DNA from: Bradyrhizobium sp. NAS96.2
GTDB taxonomy: Bacteria; Pseudomonadota; Alphaproteobacteria; Rhizobiales; Xanthobacteraceae
DNA length: 64,000 bases
Direction: 5' to 3'
NCBI RefSeq assembly: GCF_001908235.1
Contig: NZ_LGHK01000022.1
Location: forward strand, 1 to 64,000
In this document: in pieces, positions 27,175-34,954 of the stretch
Position numbering within the stretch: the stretch's first letter is position 1
How the letters are laid out: the number at the start of each line of letters is the position of its first letter
Notes under the pieces: model-generated
What the model was told of the DNA's origin: nothing
The model's input: only the letters and a program-made list of their open reading frames with translations
Databases searched by the model: none
Translations under genes and position numbers: made by a program

Positions 27175-27933
27175 TCAGCCCAGCAGGTCGATCCTGCCGG
27201 TTTCGAGCCGGTATAGGCCCCCGACTATCTTCAGGGTGTTCTGCTCAACGGCCGAGCTCAAAATCGGGCTGGCCGATTTGAGCTTATTGACGTTATCGAT
27301 CACATTCTGCCGGATCGCATCGGCGGACGTATCACCGGTTTGCTGCCGAGATCCTCTTACCGCAGGAGCAAGCGCGGCAACGAGAGATGGAATATGCCCC
27401 GGCGCCGGCTTACCCTCGTCAAGCCACTTGATCGTGGCGTCTATCGCGCCGCAATGATCGTGACCAAGTACCAAGATCAACGGCGTGCTTAGTACGGCGA
27501 CTGCATACTCCATGCTAGCGAGCGCGTCATCGTCGGCGAAGTTGCCGGCAACGCGGCACACGAACAAATCACCAAGTCCGCTGTCGAAGGCAATTTCGGG
27601 CACTACACGAGAATCAGCGCAGCTCAAAACCGCCGCATATGGATTTTGACCATCGACTAAAAGTTTGCGTTCGCGCTTCAGATCGCGCACTCGCGATGCG
27701 CCCTGCACATAGCGATCGTTTCCCTCCATGAGGCGCTTCAGCGCAAGATCTGGCGAGAGCAGGTTATCAGGCTTGGGCGGCGAACTTGCATGCTTCGCAT
27801 CCACAGTACTGGCGTCGAACGGCAGAATGATTGCCGATAAAGCGAATAGCAACAGGGAGCGGCGCGACGGCGCGACCGTGATTGGAGAGGACATGCTCCG
27901 GGAATGGCCTGCATGCATGTGTATCACATTCAT
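27175..27933 (-). CDS. Beta-class carbonic anhydrase, exported
   Basis: This 252-residue enzyme interconverts CO2 and bicarbonate. The zinc ligands are visible as CADSR (Cys, with the Asp-Arg dyad) and HDHCGA (His, Cys). An N-terminal SRRSLLLFALSAIILPF followed by VDA suggests export, possibly through Tat, so it is probably periplasmic. Its ATG overlaps the stop of the nuclease gene (ATGA). The pairing of a secreted nuclease with a carbonic anhydrase is unusual, and the role is unknown. Confidence 0.88.
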   Translation of the reverse strand: MNVIHMHAGHSRSMSSPITVAPSRRSLLLFALSAIILPFDASTVDAKHASSPPKPDNLLSPDLALKRLMEGNDRYVQGASRVRDLKRERKLLVDGQNPYAAVLSCADSRVVPEIAFDSGLGDLFVCRVAGNFADDDALASMEYAVAVLSTPLILVLGHDHCGAIDATIKWLDEGKPAPGHIPSLVAALAPAVRGSRQQTGDTSADAIRQNVIDNVNKLKSASPILSSAVEQNTLKIVGGLYRLETGRIDLLG

Positions 27934-28655
27934 CGCGTGGCCCTACGCCATCCGGCGGCTTCGGCCTCCGGCTCGCTGCAGAACCAGCGTTCGGCCGACT
28001 TCTTCGTCATGTCGATTTGTCCGTAACTGAGTTGCTCGGGCAAGTGATAAATGCGCTTGCCGTTGCGATCCACGGTGCCCTTTATCAGACACTCGGGCGA
28101 AGGCGGCTCCGATAGCAGAGCGGATCCGAGCAGGAGTTCTTGAGCGTCGCTTGGCACCGAGCTCACGCCGACGATGATCGTTCCCTTGTTGCGGCGCCGC
28201 CAGTCCCAGGGCGCGATGAACGCTCCAGACCACAGGCCCGCATAAGCGTTGCTCGCCCTCACCTCATGGATAACGTAGATGTTGGTAGATGAAGCGGATG
28301 ACAGTGCCCAGCCCGAGCTGACCATCCAGGCGTTCATGTCCTGGCCTTCGATGAAGCAACTGCCGAGTGACCTGCCGTACTTGTCCACTCCAGCGGTTTG
28401 ACAATCCCACGTTCGTCCATTCGAGTACCTGATAAGCGCGTCGCGAGCAGCTACCCCGCAAGCCCACTTGTGGCCATGGGCGTCGAGGCAAATCTGGTCA
28501 GTCTCAGGCGCCTCGATACCCGAGAGCCGAATCCTGGTTTGCTCGATCTCGATTGTATTTGCATCGAGGATGTGCGGAGAGCCGCTGAGTTTGGCCGCGC
28601 AAGCCGGAGATGTGATGATAGCGAACAACGCTGCCATCATTACGCGGTGTTTCAT
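27930..28655 (-). CDS. Secreted thermonuclease-like (SNase) protein
   Basis: This 241-residue protein starts at the ATG 28655 (after AAAGG) with a signal peptide ending near PACAAK. It has an OB-fold staphylococcal-nuclease core: HILDANTIEIEQTRIRLSGIEAPE, then a CGVAARDAL segment and VDKYGRSLGSCF with the expected Asp/Tyr/Gly. The usual catalytic set looks only partly conserved. The C-terminal 80 residues (ending CSEPEAEAAGWRRA) are an extension also found in rhizobial homologues. It is the first gene of a two-gene operon with the carbonic anhydrase. Confidence 0.8.
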   Translation of the reverse strand: MKHRVMMAALFAIITSPACAAKLSGSPHILDANTIEIEQTRIRLSGIEAPETDQICLDAHGHKWACGVAARDALIRYSNGRTWDCQTAGVDKYGRSLGSCFIEGQDMNAWMVSSGWALSSASSTNIYVIHEVRASNAYAGLWSGAFIAPWDWRRRNKGTIIVGVSSVPSDAQELLLGSALLSEPPSPECLIKGTVDRNGKRIYHLPEQLSYGQIDMTKKSAERWFCSEPEAEAAGWRRATR

Positions 28656-28957
28656 TCGTGCAACCTTTCGCTCTTGATTGATCGGCTCGGGAAATCGTAC
28701 GATCCGGCGCAGCCACGTTCGAATGCTTGACTGCACCGGTCCGTCCATCTAGTCGGCATCGTAGACGCTTGCTCTGTGAAAGCTGGAGTGTTTTCAGCTT
28801 ACGATCTGACGCAGCGTGAGGTTCAAGCGATTTCTTTTGAGTGCATTTGCGATGTGCTTGTGGCCTCTCTCTATGCCCACTTAAGGCGAGCCTGTACGAC
28901 CCGCAGACCAATCGTACCTATGCGGAGACGGCGGCACATTGCCGCACCGCCATATTG

Positions 28958-29111
28958 CCGGCGCGGCTGGCAAGCCGCGCGACAAGGCCAAGGTCGAGCG
29001 AGCCGTCCTCATCGTCGAGCGCTGGCTGCTCGGTCGCCTGCGTCATCGCACTTTCTACGGCCTCGCTGAGGTCAATGCGTCGATCGGCAAGCTGCCCGCC
29101 TTGCGGAGCTA
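28958..29111 (+). mobile_element. IS21-family IstA transposase fragment
   Basis: The translated stretch reads [36 protein letters not shown] and KLPALRS, the conserved catalytic-region end of IstA-type IS21 transposases. It ends in a stop and has no start, no IstB and no termini, so it is a relic. The rest of 28656-29715 holds no supported gene. Confidence 0.65.
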
Positions 29112-29715
29112 AAACGTTCTTATGGCACCTCAAGAGGTCTCGGCGATTGACCGCCAGGTTGCTGGATTGCGGTGAGAGTGCTGAAGAGTTCTCGTTGCCT
29201 CTGCCGGTGAACGCAATGTCGTTCGCAGGTCCTTTCGCTTCTTGAAGAGCACAGTTCAAGACGGATCCAACGAGGCGGCTTTTCCGACGCTGGCGGTCTC
29301 ATCGTTGTCTGATGAAGGAGACCGTCCGACGCCGGCCGAGTAGCATTCTCCATAACATCGGCCGGCTGGTCAGCCGCCGTTGGGTCATTCTCGTCGTGCC
29401 CTTCCCATGAAAACTCGGCGCAGACGAGTGGCAGATTGCGCCGGCGCCAGCTTTGGCCATGCCCCCTCGGTGATGCGCATTAACGGGCCGCGAGCTTCTG
29501 AAGTCACAAGCCAACCTCTTAGCGGGTTTGATTGTTGGCTCTCGCTCGGTGATGGGGGTACCAAACAAAGTACGTCACGTCCTTGGCAAGGCCCTCCGAC
29601 CAAAGCCTACGTACAAATACCTAGTGGCTTCTACTTAGGGGAAACATCCAAATGTCGCGCTTCGTCCGTAGCGGCCAATCTGTGTCCATCTATCTTCTCA
29701 CGATGGGGTGCCGAC

Positions 29716-30399
29716 ATGCAGCTTCGCGCTGCCGTTTCTGCCCGGACGAGGCGTCATCTGACCAGCGCCTTGCGAGGCCCTGCTCGCACGGAGGGACCGT
29801 TCGGCATGAACGGGACGCCGATGCGTTTCGCGCGCAATAGCGAGATCTACGGCGAGGAAGAGGCAGCAGAACACCTTTATCAAGTGACGTCCGGTGCCGT
29901 GCGAACCTACAGGATCCTGGAGGACGGACGTCGCCAGATCGGTGCTTTTTATCTATCCGGAGATATCTTCGGCTTCGAGGCCGGCGATACTTATATCGCT
30001 TCAGCCGAGGCGATCTGCGAATCACAGGTATTGATGGTCAGGCGCAGCGCGCTCATGATCCGCGCAATCCATGAAAAGGATCTGGCACGGCAGCTCTGGA
30101 ACGCGACTGCGCTGGAGCTACGCCGCTCTCAAGACCATGTGATGCTGCTGATCAGCAGCGCCGAACAGAGGGTCATGGGCTTCCTACGCGATATGGCTCG
30201 CCGCGCCCCGAAGAACGCAGCCATCGAACTTCCCATGTCACGACAGGATATCGCCGACTATCTTGGCCTAACAATCGAGACAGTATCGCGAACCTTTACT
30301 CAACTCGAGCAGAAGGGCATCATCTCACTGCCCACCTCACGGCGAGTCGAGCTGCGCGACCACATACTGTTCCATGACTTTACGCGGAACTTGGGCTGA
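29716..30399 (+). CDS. Crp/Fnr-family regulator, FixK-like
   Basis: This 227-residue transcription factor, read from the ATG at 29716, has a cyclic-nucleotide-type sensor fold (GEEEAAEHLYQVTSGAVRTYRILEDGRRQIGAFYLSGD split over residues 40-80). Its C-terminal HTH has SRQDIADYLGLTIETVSRTFTQLEQKG, whose E-SR pattern is typical of Fnr/FixK. No N-terminal iron-sulphur cysteine motif is seen, so it is FixK-like and not an Fnr oxygen sensor. Neighbouring hemerythrin and hemN genes suggest a micro-oxic role. The frame is open upstream to 29380 without a plausible start. Confidence 0.8.
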   Translation: MQLRAAVSARTRRHLTSALRGPARTEGPFGMNGTPMRFARNSEIYGEEEAAEHLYQVTSGAVRTYRILEDGRRQIGAFYLSGDIFGFEAGDTYIASAEAICESQVLMVRRSALMIRAIHEKDLARQLWNATALELRRSQDHVMLLISSAEQRVMGFLRDMARRAPKNAAIELPMSRQDIADYLGLTIETVSRTFTQLEQKGIISLPTSRRVELRDHILFHDFTRNLG

Positions 30400-30569
30400 G
30401 TCGATGCGCGCACACTCATGCGATTTGCGTGGCGGTCGGCCTGCGGCCCTCGCGCCCGCAGAAGCAGCGCCGCCGCTGTTCACGGGCGCGGCAATGGGGC
30501 GCCGACGTCTGTTCAGTTCGGTTGACGCTATCTCTTTCGCCTTACTTTGGTCCCTCAACGGAGCAGCGC

Positions 30570-31154
30570 ATGATCGTCGATCTTTTGCGTCGAGAGCATC
30601 GCAATATGGAACTGCTTCTCGCCGTACTTCAGCGCGAGCTGGAGATTTTTGAGCGTGGCGATCGTCCTGATTACGAGGTAATTCGCGCGATTATCAGCTA
30701 TTTCCAGGTTTACCCTGAGGTGTACCATCATCCGCAGGAAGACCTGATCTTCTCTAAGCTAAGGATTCGCAATCCGGATGCAGCGGCAAGTCTCGGAGAC
30801 CTCACGCGCGAGCACCACGAAGGAGCTGATCGTTTGCATCACTTCGCACGAGCGATCGATGCCGTCCTCGCGGATCGCGATATCCTCCGGCAGGAGGTTG
30901 GCAACATCGTGCGCAACTTTATCGTGTGCGAACGGGATCACATGATGTGGGAAGAACATGAGTTCTTCCCGGCGGCGTTGAAAGCTCTGTCTCCTCAGGA
31001 TTGGATGGAAATCGGTTCGGCTCTCACCGATCGTAAGGACCCGCTTTTCAGCGAGGCAGGCGAAGCGAGTTCCGACGCGCTGAGAGCGCACATTGTGCAA
31101 TTGGCAAAAGAGGCTGAAGCCGAACGGCACCCGGTCAGTTTTCATCAGGGGTGA
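30570..31154 (+). CDS. Hemerythrin-like HHE protein
   Basis: This 194-residue four-helix protein probably binds a di-iron centre and oxygen or nitric oxide. Ligands are visible as LRREHRN, EVYHHPQEDLIF, REHHEGADRLHHF and RDHMMWEEHEFFP, the family HxxxE/HHE pattern. The ATG at 30570 follows GGAG; the frame stays open upstream without support. It lies 170 bp behind the FixK-like gene and ahead of hemN, fitting an oxygen or NO-responsive set. The 341 bp to hemN hold nothing recognised. Confidence 0.85.
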   Translation: MIVDLLRREHRNMELLLAVLQRELEIFERGDRPDYEVIRAIISYFQVYPEVYHHPQEDLIFSKLRIRNPDAAASLGDLTREHHEGADRLHHFARAIDAVLADRDILRQEVGNIVRNFIVCERDHMMWEEHEFFPAALKALSPQDWMEIGSALTDRKDPLFSEAGEASSDALRAHIVQLAKEAEAERHPVSFHQG

Positions 31155-31495
31155 CGGCCATCCAGCCGCGGGGCGCCAAGACGGGCGGCCAGTTATTTTG
31201 ACCTCGCGCCGGCCTCCTGAAGATAACCTGATGTTATATCCATTCTGACTCACTCGATGATGAATGCGCCGGATCTCCAGCAAAGCTTGCTGGTCTGCCG
31301 TGGACGGCGCCCCATTGCCCGTACATGACCATTCATCAGTGGTTTCGATCCCAGACGTATGCGCCGCGGGCATCCCCTACCAATTTCGGCTTCAGAGTCG
31401 ACGTTTAGCAGCCAGCTACACCGGAGATTTTGAGGCAGCGCAAAGCGTGTCCGCCGCGAGTCCAATACTCGCTTAAGAGAGCGAGAGGATTCCGC

Positions 31496-32848
31496 ATGCG
31501 ATCGGACTTAGCAAAATCCTACGGGCAGGATCGGCTGCCGCGTTATACCAGCTATCCGACAGCTCCGCATTTCTCATCGTCAGTGCGCGAAACGGACTAC
31601 CGAACGTGGCTCAAATCGTTGCGGGTCCAGCAGCGCGCGTCGATTTACCTTCACGTGCCGTTTTGTCGATCCTTGTGTTGGCACTGCGGCTGCCACACGT
31701 CTGTCACAAAGCGCAACGACCCCATCGCGATCTACGCCGCAGGACTGCGTACTGAGGCTTACCTCGTCGCAGAGACGATCGGCCAACGACTATCAATTTC
31801 CCATATCCACTTTGGTGGCGGCACTCCTACGGTCATGACACCCGAAACGTTCGCTGATCTCGTCGGCACGTTACGCTATTCGTTCCTGGTGCGGCCTAAT
31901 GCCGAGCTCGCTGTCGAAATCGATCCCCGCACATTGACCGAGCCGATGGCGGAGGCGCTCGGCTATTGCGGGGTTAACCGAGCGAGCCTGGGCATCCAGA
32001 GTTTCGATCCTGCTGTCCAGCGCGCCATCAATCGTCTGCAGAGCTTCGAACAGACGGTGACTTCGGTTGAGCGGCTGCGACGCGCTGGAGTCGGGAGGAT
32101 CAATTTCGACCTGATTTACGGCCTGCCCCTGCAGACGGTCGGTTCGTGCCTAGACACCGTGGCGAAGTGCTTGCAGCTCCGTCCGGACCGTTTTTCCGTG
32201 TTCGGCTACGCCCATATTCCTTCATTCAAGAAGCACCAGCGCAAGATCGACGAAGCCTCCCTACCCAACAGCATCGAGCGATATCTCCAATCCGAAAAGA
32301 TCGCCGAAGCCCTGATTGATGCGGGATACGTGCGTGTTGGCCTCGATCACTTCGCCCTCCCAGACGACGCCCTGGCGTTTGCAAGTCAGGAAGGTACGCT
32401 GAGGCGCAACTTCCAAGGCTATACGGACGATTCCGCAGATGCACTTGTCGGTCTCGGCGCCAGCGCCATTGGCCGCACGCCCCAGGGATTCGTCCAGAAC
32501 GCTGCGGCGACAAAGGACTATCTCGCGCGCATCACCGATGACCGGTTTGCCACCGTTAAGGGTTACTCGCTCACGGAGGAAGATCGTTTCCGAGCCGAGA
32601 TCATCGAGCGTCTCATGTGCGACATGGCCGTCGACCTTGCCGACATATCCCGCCGTCACGGCAGGGACCCGACACTGGCCATCGTCGATCGGCCTCGGAT
32701 CGACGGCCTTATCGCGGATGGCGTCGTGACTATGGACGGTGACCGGCTTTACGTAAGTAGCGACGCTCAGTTTCTGGTCCGGAGCGTCGCCGCGGCGTTC
32801 GACGCTCATCTTGCGCGGTCCAAGGCTACACATAGTCGGGCGGTTTGA
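31496..32848 (+). CDS. hemN: Oxygen-independent coproporphyrinogen III oxidase
   Basis: This 450-residue radical-SAM enzyme performs the anaerobic decarboxylation of coproporphyrinogen III in haem synthesis. The iron-sulphur motif is CRSLCWHCGC, preceded by YLHVPF, and the SAM-binding FGGGTPT and IDPRTLT follow. LGIQSFDPAVQRAINR and IYGLPLQTV are typical HemN segments, and the N-terminal YGQDRLPRYTSYPTAPHF is diagnostic of HemN over HemW. GAGAGGA precedes the ATG. I saw no clear TTGAT-N4-ATCAA FixK box upstream. Confidence 0.93.
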   Translation: MRSDLAKSYGQDRLPRYTSYPTAPHFSSSVRETDYRTWLKSLRVQQRASIYLHVPFCRSLCWHCGCHTSVTKRNDPIAIYAAGLRTEAYLVAETIGQRLSISHIHFGGGTPTVMTPETFADLVGTLRYSFLVRPNAELAVEIDPRTLTEPMAEALGYCGVNRASLGIQSFDPAVQRAINRLQSFEQTVTSVERLRRAGVGRINFDLIYGLPLQTVGSCLDTVAKCLQLRPDRFSVFGYAHIPSFKKHQRKIDEASLPNSIERYLQSEKIAEALIDAGYVRVGLDHFALPDDALAFASQEGTLRRNFQGYTDDSADALVGLGASAIGRTPQGFVQNAAATKDYLARITDDRFATVKGYSLTEEDRFRAEIIERLMCDMAVDLADISRRHGRDPTLAIVDRPRIDGLIADGVVTMDGDRLYVSSDAQFLVRSVAAAFDAHLARSKATHSRAV

Positions 32849-33374
32849 ACCGATTCACTGAAATGAAGGAAATCGTGTTTCCAGAAGACGAATAGAGTTG
32901 TTGTAACCGGATGATCGGGCATATCGTCGTCAGGAAACAATAACCGGACGGACTTATGCTCGGGTAGCACAATCAGGACCATTGAGCCGTAAGCCGATTT
33001 GGCATCCCGTTCCGATTCCGCTAACGGCCGTCAGCCTCTTTATGGAGCTCTTCGTACAGAGGTCCCGAAGGAACGCGTGTTCATCGGATCAGCTCAAATT
33101 CGTCGAACAAACGCGCCCCAGCGCAGTATTCAATCATCAGCAAGCGCAAATTGCATTAATAAGGACGAAAACATCGATATGGTAAGCAATCTCGGTGAAG
33201 CAGTCCTGACGGACGACAATTCGCCGAGCAAGCGCACATAAGAATCAAGTCTGCGCCCCGTGCCTTACATGCCGCGATTCAGCAGCGTCGACGCCGCACT
33301 TCATGCGCATGCGTGGTGCTGCGCCATGGAAAACGCAAAGGGGGCTGCCACCTAATGCCGACAGGAGGCGATAA

Positions 33375-33560
33375 ATGCGTAACAGCGACCATCGATCCAA
33401 CCACGGTTCAGTTAGGTGCTGCGCGCTATGCGGAGGACGGTTCGGGCTGATCCGCTATTACTATTGGCGAACGGCCTTTTGCTCCAAGAAATGCGTCGAG
33501 CGCTTCAAGACGCGGCGAGAGGCCGACCATAAATGGCTCCGATGGTTGCGAGCGGCTTGA
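33375..33560 (+). CDS. Small cysteine-rich zinc-finger-like protein
   Basis: This 61-residue basic protein follows a strong GGAGG ribosome-binding site 7 bp before the ATG. It has two cysteine pairs, CCALCGG and FCSKKC, separated by an aromatic RYYYWRTA stretch, a treble-clef or TRASH-like zinc-binding arrangement, then a basic tail. The function is unknown; binding to metal, RNA or a partner protein is possible. It ends 92 bp before the nod box. The preceding 526 bp (32849-33374) hold no gene I can support. Confidence 0.6.
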   Translation: MRNSDHRSNHGSVRCCALCGGRFGLIRYYYWRTAFCSKKCVERFKTRREADHKWLRWLRAA

Positions 33561-33652
33561 GATGCGAGCGATTAGCACAGAGAGTTCGAATGGAGTGCAC
33601 CAAGCCAACAAGGAGCTATTAATCAGGGCTCCCGGACTCGGATGTTCACACA

Positions 33653-33701
33653 TATCCATACTTTAGATGCTCTCCATCAAGACAATCGATTGTACCAGCC
33701 C
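33653..33701 (+). promoter_or_regulatory. nod box (NodD operator), rightward
   Basis: The 49-bp stretch follows the published nod-box consensus with about five mismatches. It contains two perfect ATC-N9-GAT NodD half-sites, at 33654-33668 and 33676-33690, and the conserved ACAATCGATTGTACCA block. The orientation predicts flavonoid/NodD-dependent transcription to the right. No known nod gene follows within the window. Confidence 0.82.
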
Positions 33702-33748
33702 AAGGAGCGTCAGATAAGAGGTATATTCGTTCGCAGAGTTTGCGGCGC

Positions 33749-34054
33749 ATGCCCTCGCCGCAATCGAACCGTTGGCAGCCTCTCCTTCTGCCAATGGAGG
33801 TCGGTGCGATGCCTAGTAGCGTCGCTCCTCCCGGACTGAGACTTCCGCCCGGCCGCCGAAAGGAGACCGGGCTTCTTTTTTGTGCTGATTGCATCAACGA
33901 CGGATCCCTTAGACGCACATTCGTGCACCATTGCCGTGCCATCTCGGTAGGTAGGCAGGGAAACACAAACCGATACTGCTTCCTGTATTGGGGCATTCGA
34001 AGCGCCGTCGTGGCTGGCGAACTCGGCTGCGAAATTGTATGCGGGAGAGGATAA
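33749..34054 (+). CDS. Unassigned small ORF downstream of the nod box
   Basis: This ORF of 101 codons starts at the ATG 33749; alternatively the ATG 33809, preceded by GGAGG, gives 81 codons. It lies directly behind the nod box. The product is basic with scattered cysteines (LLFCADC, CRAISVG) and shows no recognisable domain. A terminator-like hairpin lies inside it (33847-33881), so the nod-box transcript may instead be a short RNA. I cannot tell whether the protein is made. Confidence 0.3.
   Translation: MPSPQSNRWQPLLLPMEVGAMPSSVAPPGLRLPPGRRKETGLLFCADCINDGSLRRTFVHHCRAISVGRQGNTNRYCFLYWGIRSAVVAGELGCEIVCGRG
33847..33881 (+). terminator. Rho-independent terminator-like hairpin
   Basis: GCCCGG and CCGGGC form a 6-bp perfect stem with a 14-base loop, followed by TTCTTTTTT. 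It lies about 150-180 nt downstream of the nod box and would end a short transcript. Confidence 0.5.
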
Positions 34055-34731
34055 CGACCGTCAGGAGAGGCTCGTCCCTTCACAAGTCTTGAGCCGTCTC
34101 GTCATGGAGACACGTGCCCCTTCGAAAACGCCGGCTCATCTGCCCGCTCCTCAGTCCCGCCCATCGGAAGGCATCGGGCTGCTTCTTCGCTTGTTCGTGA
34201 GGCCGAGCATGGAATGAATTCTCTTCGCTCGAAGCACGCATCGCAACAGTCAGTTGGCAAACAGTCGCTTGAATCGTCACGCTGGGAACAGCACAATCCT
34301 GATGAGAGCACCCGCGCACCTGTCTGGTAGCCGATGAAGGCTGAAACTCCGACTTCTGGTAGGGCCGCGCGGATTCGAGGCTCATATGCCGCGCTCATCT
34401 CAGGCGCAAGGCACGTCCCTTAACCAGGCACCGCCATACCCACTGAACCGCGCATTCTCCCCGGAGCGCTTCCCGAGTGGCAAGCAGTTGCCAGCCAATT
34501 TGCTCGCTGTGCGAGGCAAAGGTTGGGACGCCGAAGGTGCCAGATTAAAGTCAGAGAGAGACCGGCGCCACGCGACAAAGCCGAGCCTCCAGTCGTCACA
34601 ACGGTCCAAGCGCCAGATCGGCTCCTTTGCTAGCGCCATCTGAGCCGCGCTTCCAATTTTTTTGACAGCGACAGTCAAGGAATCTCGCTGCGGATTGGCG
34701 CAGCAACTCACTATTCTTTTTCCTGCACGAC

Positions 34732-34747
34732 TGGCCGCGCCTTCGCT
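34732..34747 (+). promoter_or_regulatory. Candidate sigma54 promoter of the peptide operon
   Basis: TGGCCGCGCCTTCGCT has GG and GC at the exact -24/-12 spacing and about eight of 12 consensus positions. It would start transcription near 34759, just before the ribosome-binding site of the 22-codon gene. A second possible signal is the inverted TTGAC-N7-GTCAA at 34662-34680. The stretch 34055-34731 has no supported gene. Confidence 0.3.
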
Positions 34748-34780
34748 TGGTCTAGCGTGTCAGAAAGAAAGGAAAACGTG

Positions 34781-34849
34781 ATGAAGAAGAAGATCGCTGA
34801 GATCAAGACCACCATCCGCACCACCACTCCGTACACGGGTACGCTGTAG
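34781..34849 (+). CDS. 22-residue threonine-rich peptide, candidate precursor or signal
   Basis: This is a very short ORF with AAAGGAAA 9 bp before the ATG. The peptide starts MKKKIAEIK and ends TTTPYTGTL; seven of its 22 residues are Thr. The basic, leader-like N-terminus and Thr/Pro/Tyr/Gly C-terminus look like a tiny RiPP precursor or a signalling peptide. It is the first gene of an operon with a TPR protein, an exporter and a DUF3088 protein. A hairpin between it and the next gene would favour high peptide expression. No known precursor family is recognised, and chance occurrence cannot be excluded from sequence alone. Confidence 0.55.
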   Translation: MKKKIAEIKTTIRTTTPYTGTL

Positions 34850-34903
34850 GTTGGTTCTATGTGTGCCTTGAATGCATCTACCTGATGAGAGCATAGCGGC
34901 ATC

Positions 34904-34930
34904 GGAGGGTGGTCCTTTCGACCCCCCTCC
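34904..34930 (+). terminator. Attenuator-like hairpin after the peptide gene
   Basis: GGAGGGTGGTC and GACCCCCCTCC form an 11-bp stem with one mismatch and a CTTTC loop, followed by TTTG. It lies between the 22-codon gene and the TPR gene, a common place for partial termination in precursor-peptide operons. Confidence 0.5.
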
Positions 34931-34954
34931 TTTGTGACAGTTGCGGAGAGTACA

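Noticed and set aside
34781..34849. FxSxx-COOH or microcin C-type precursor
   Set aside because: The C-terminus (PYTGTL) fits neither, and no radical-SAM or MccB-like enzyme is nearby.
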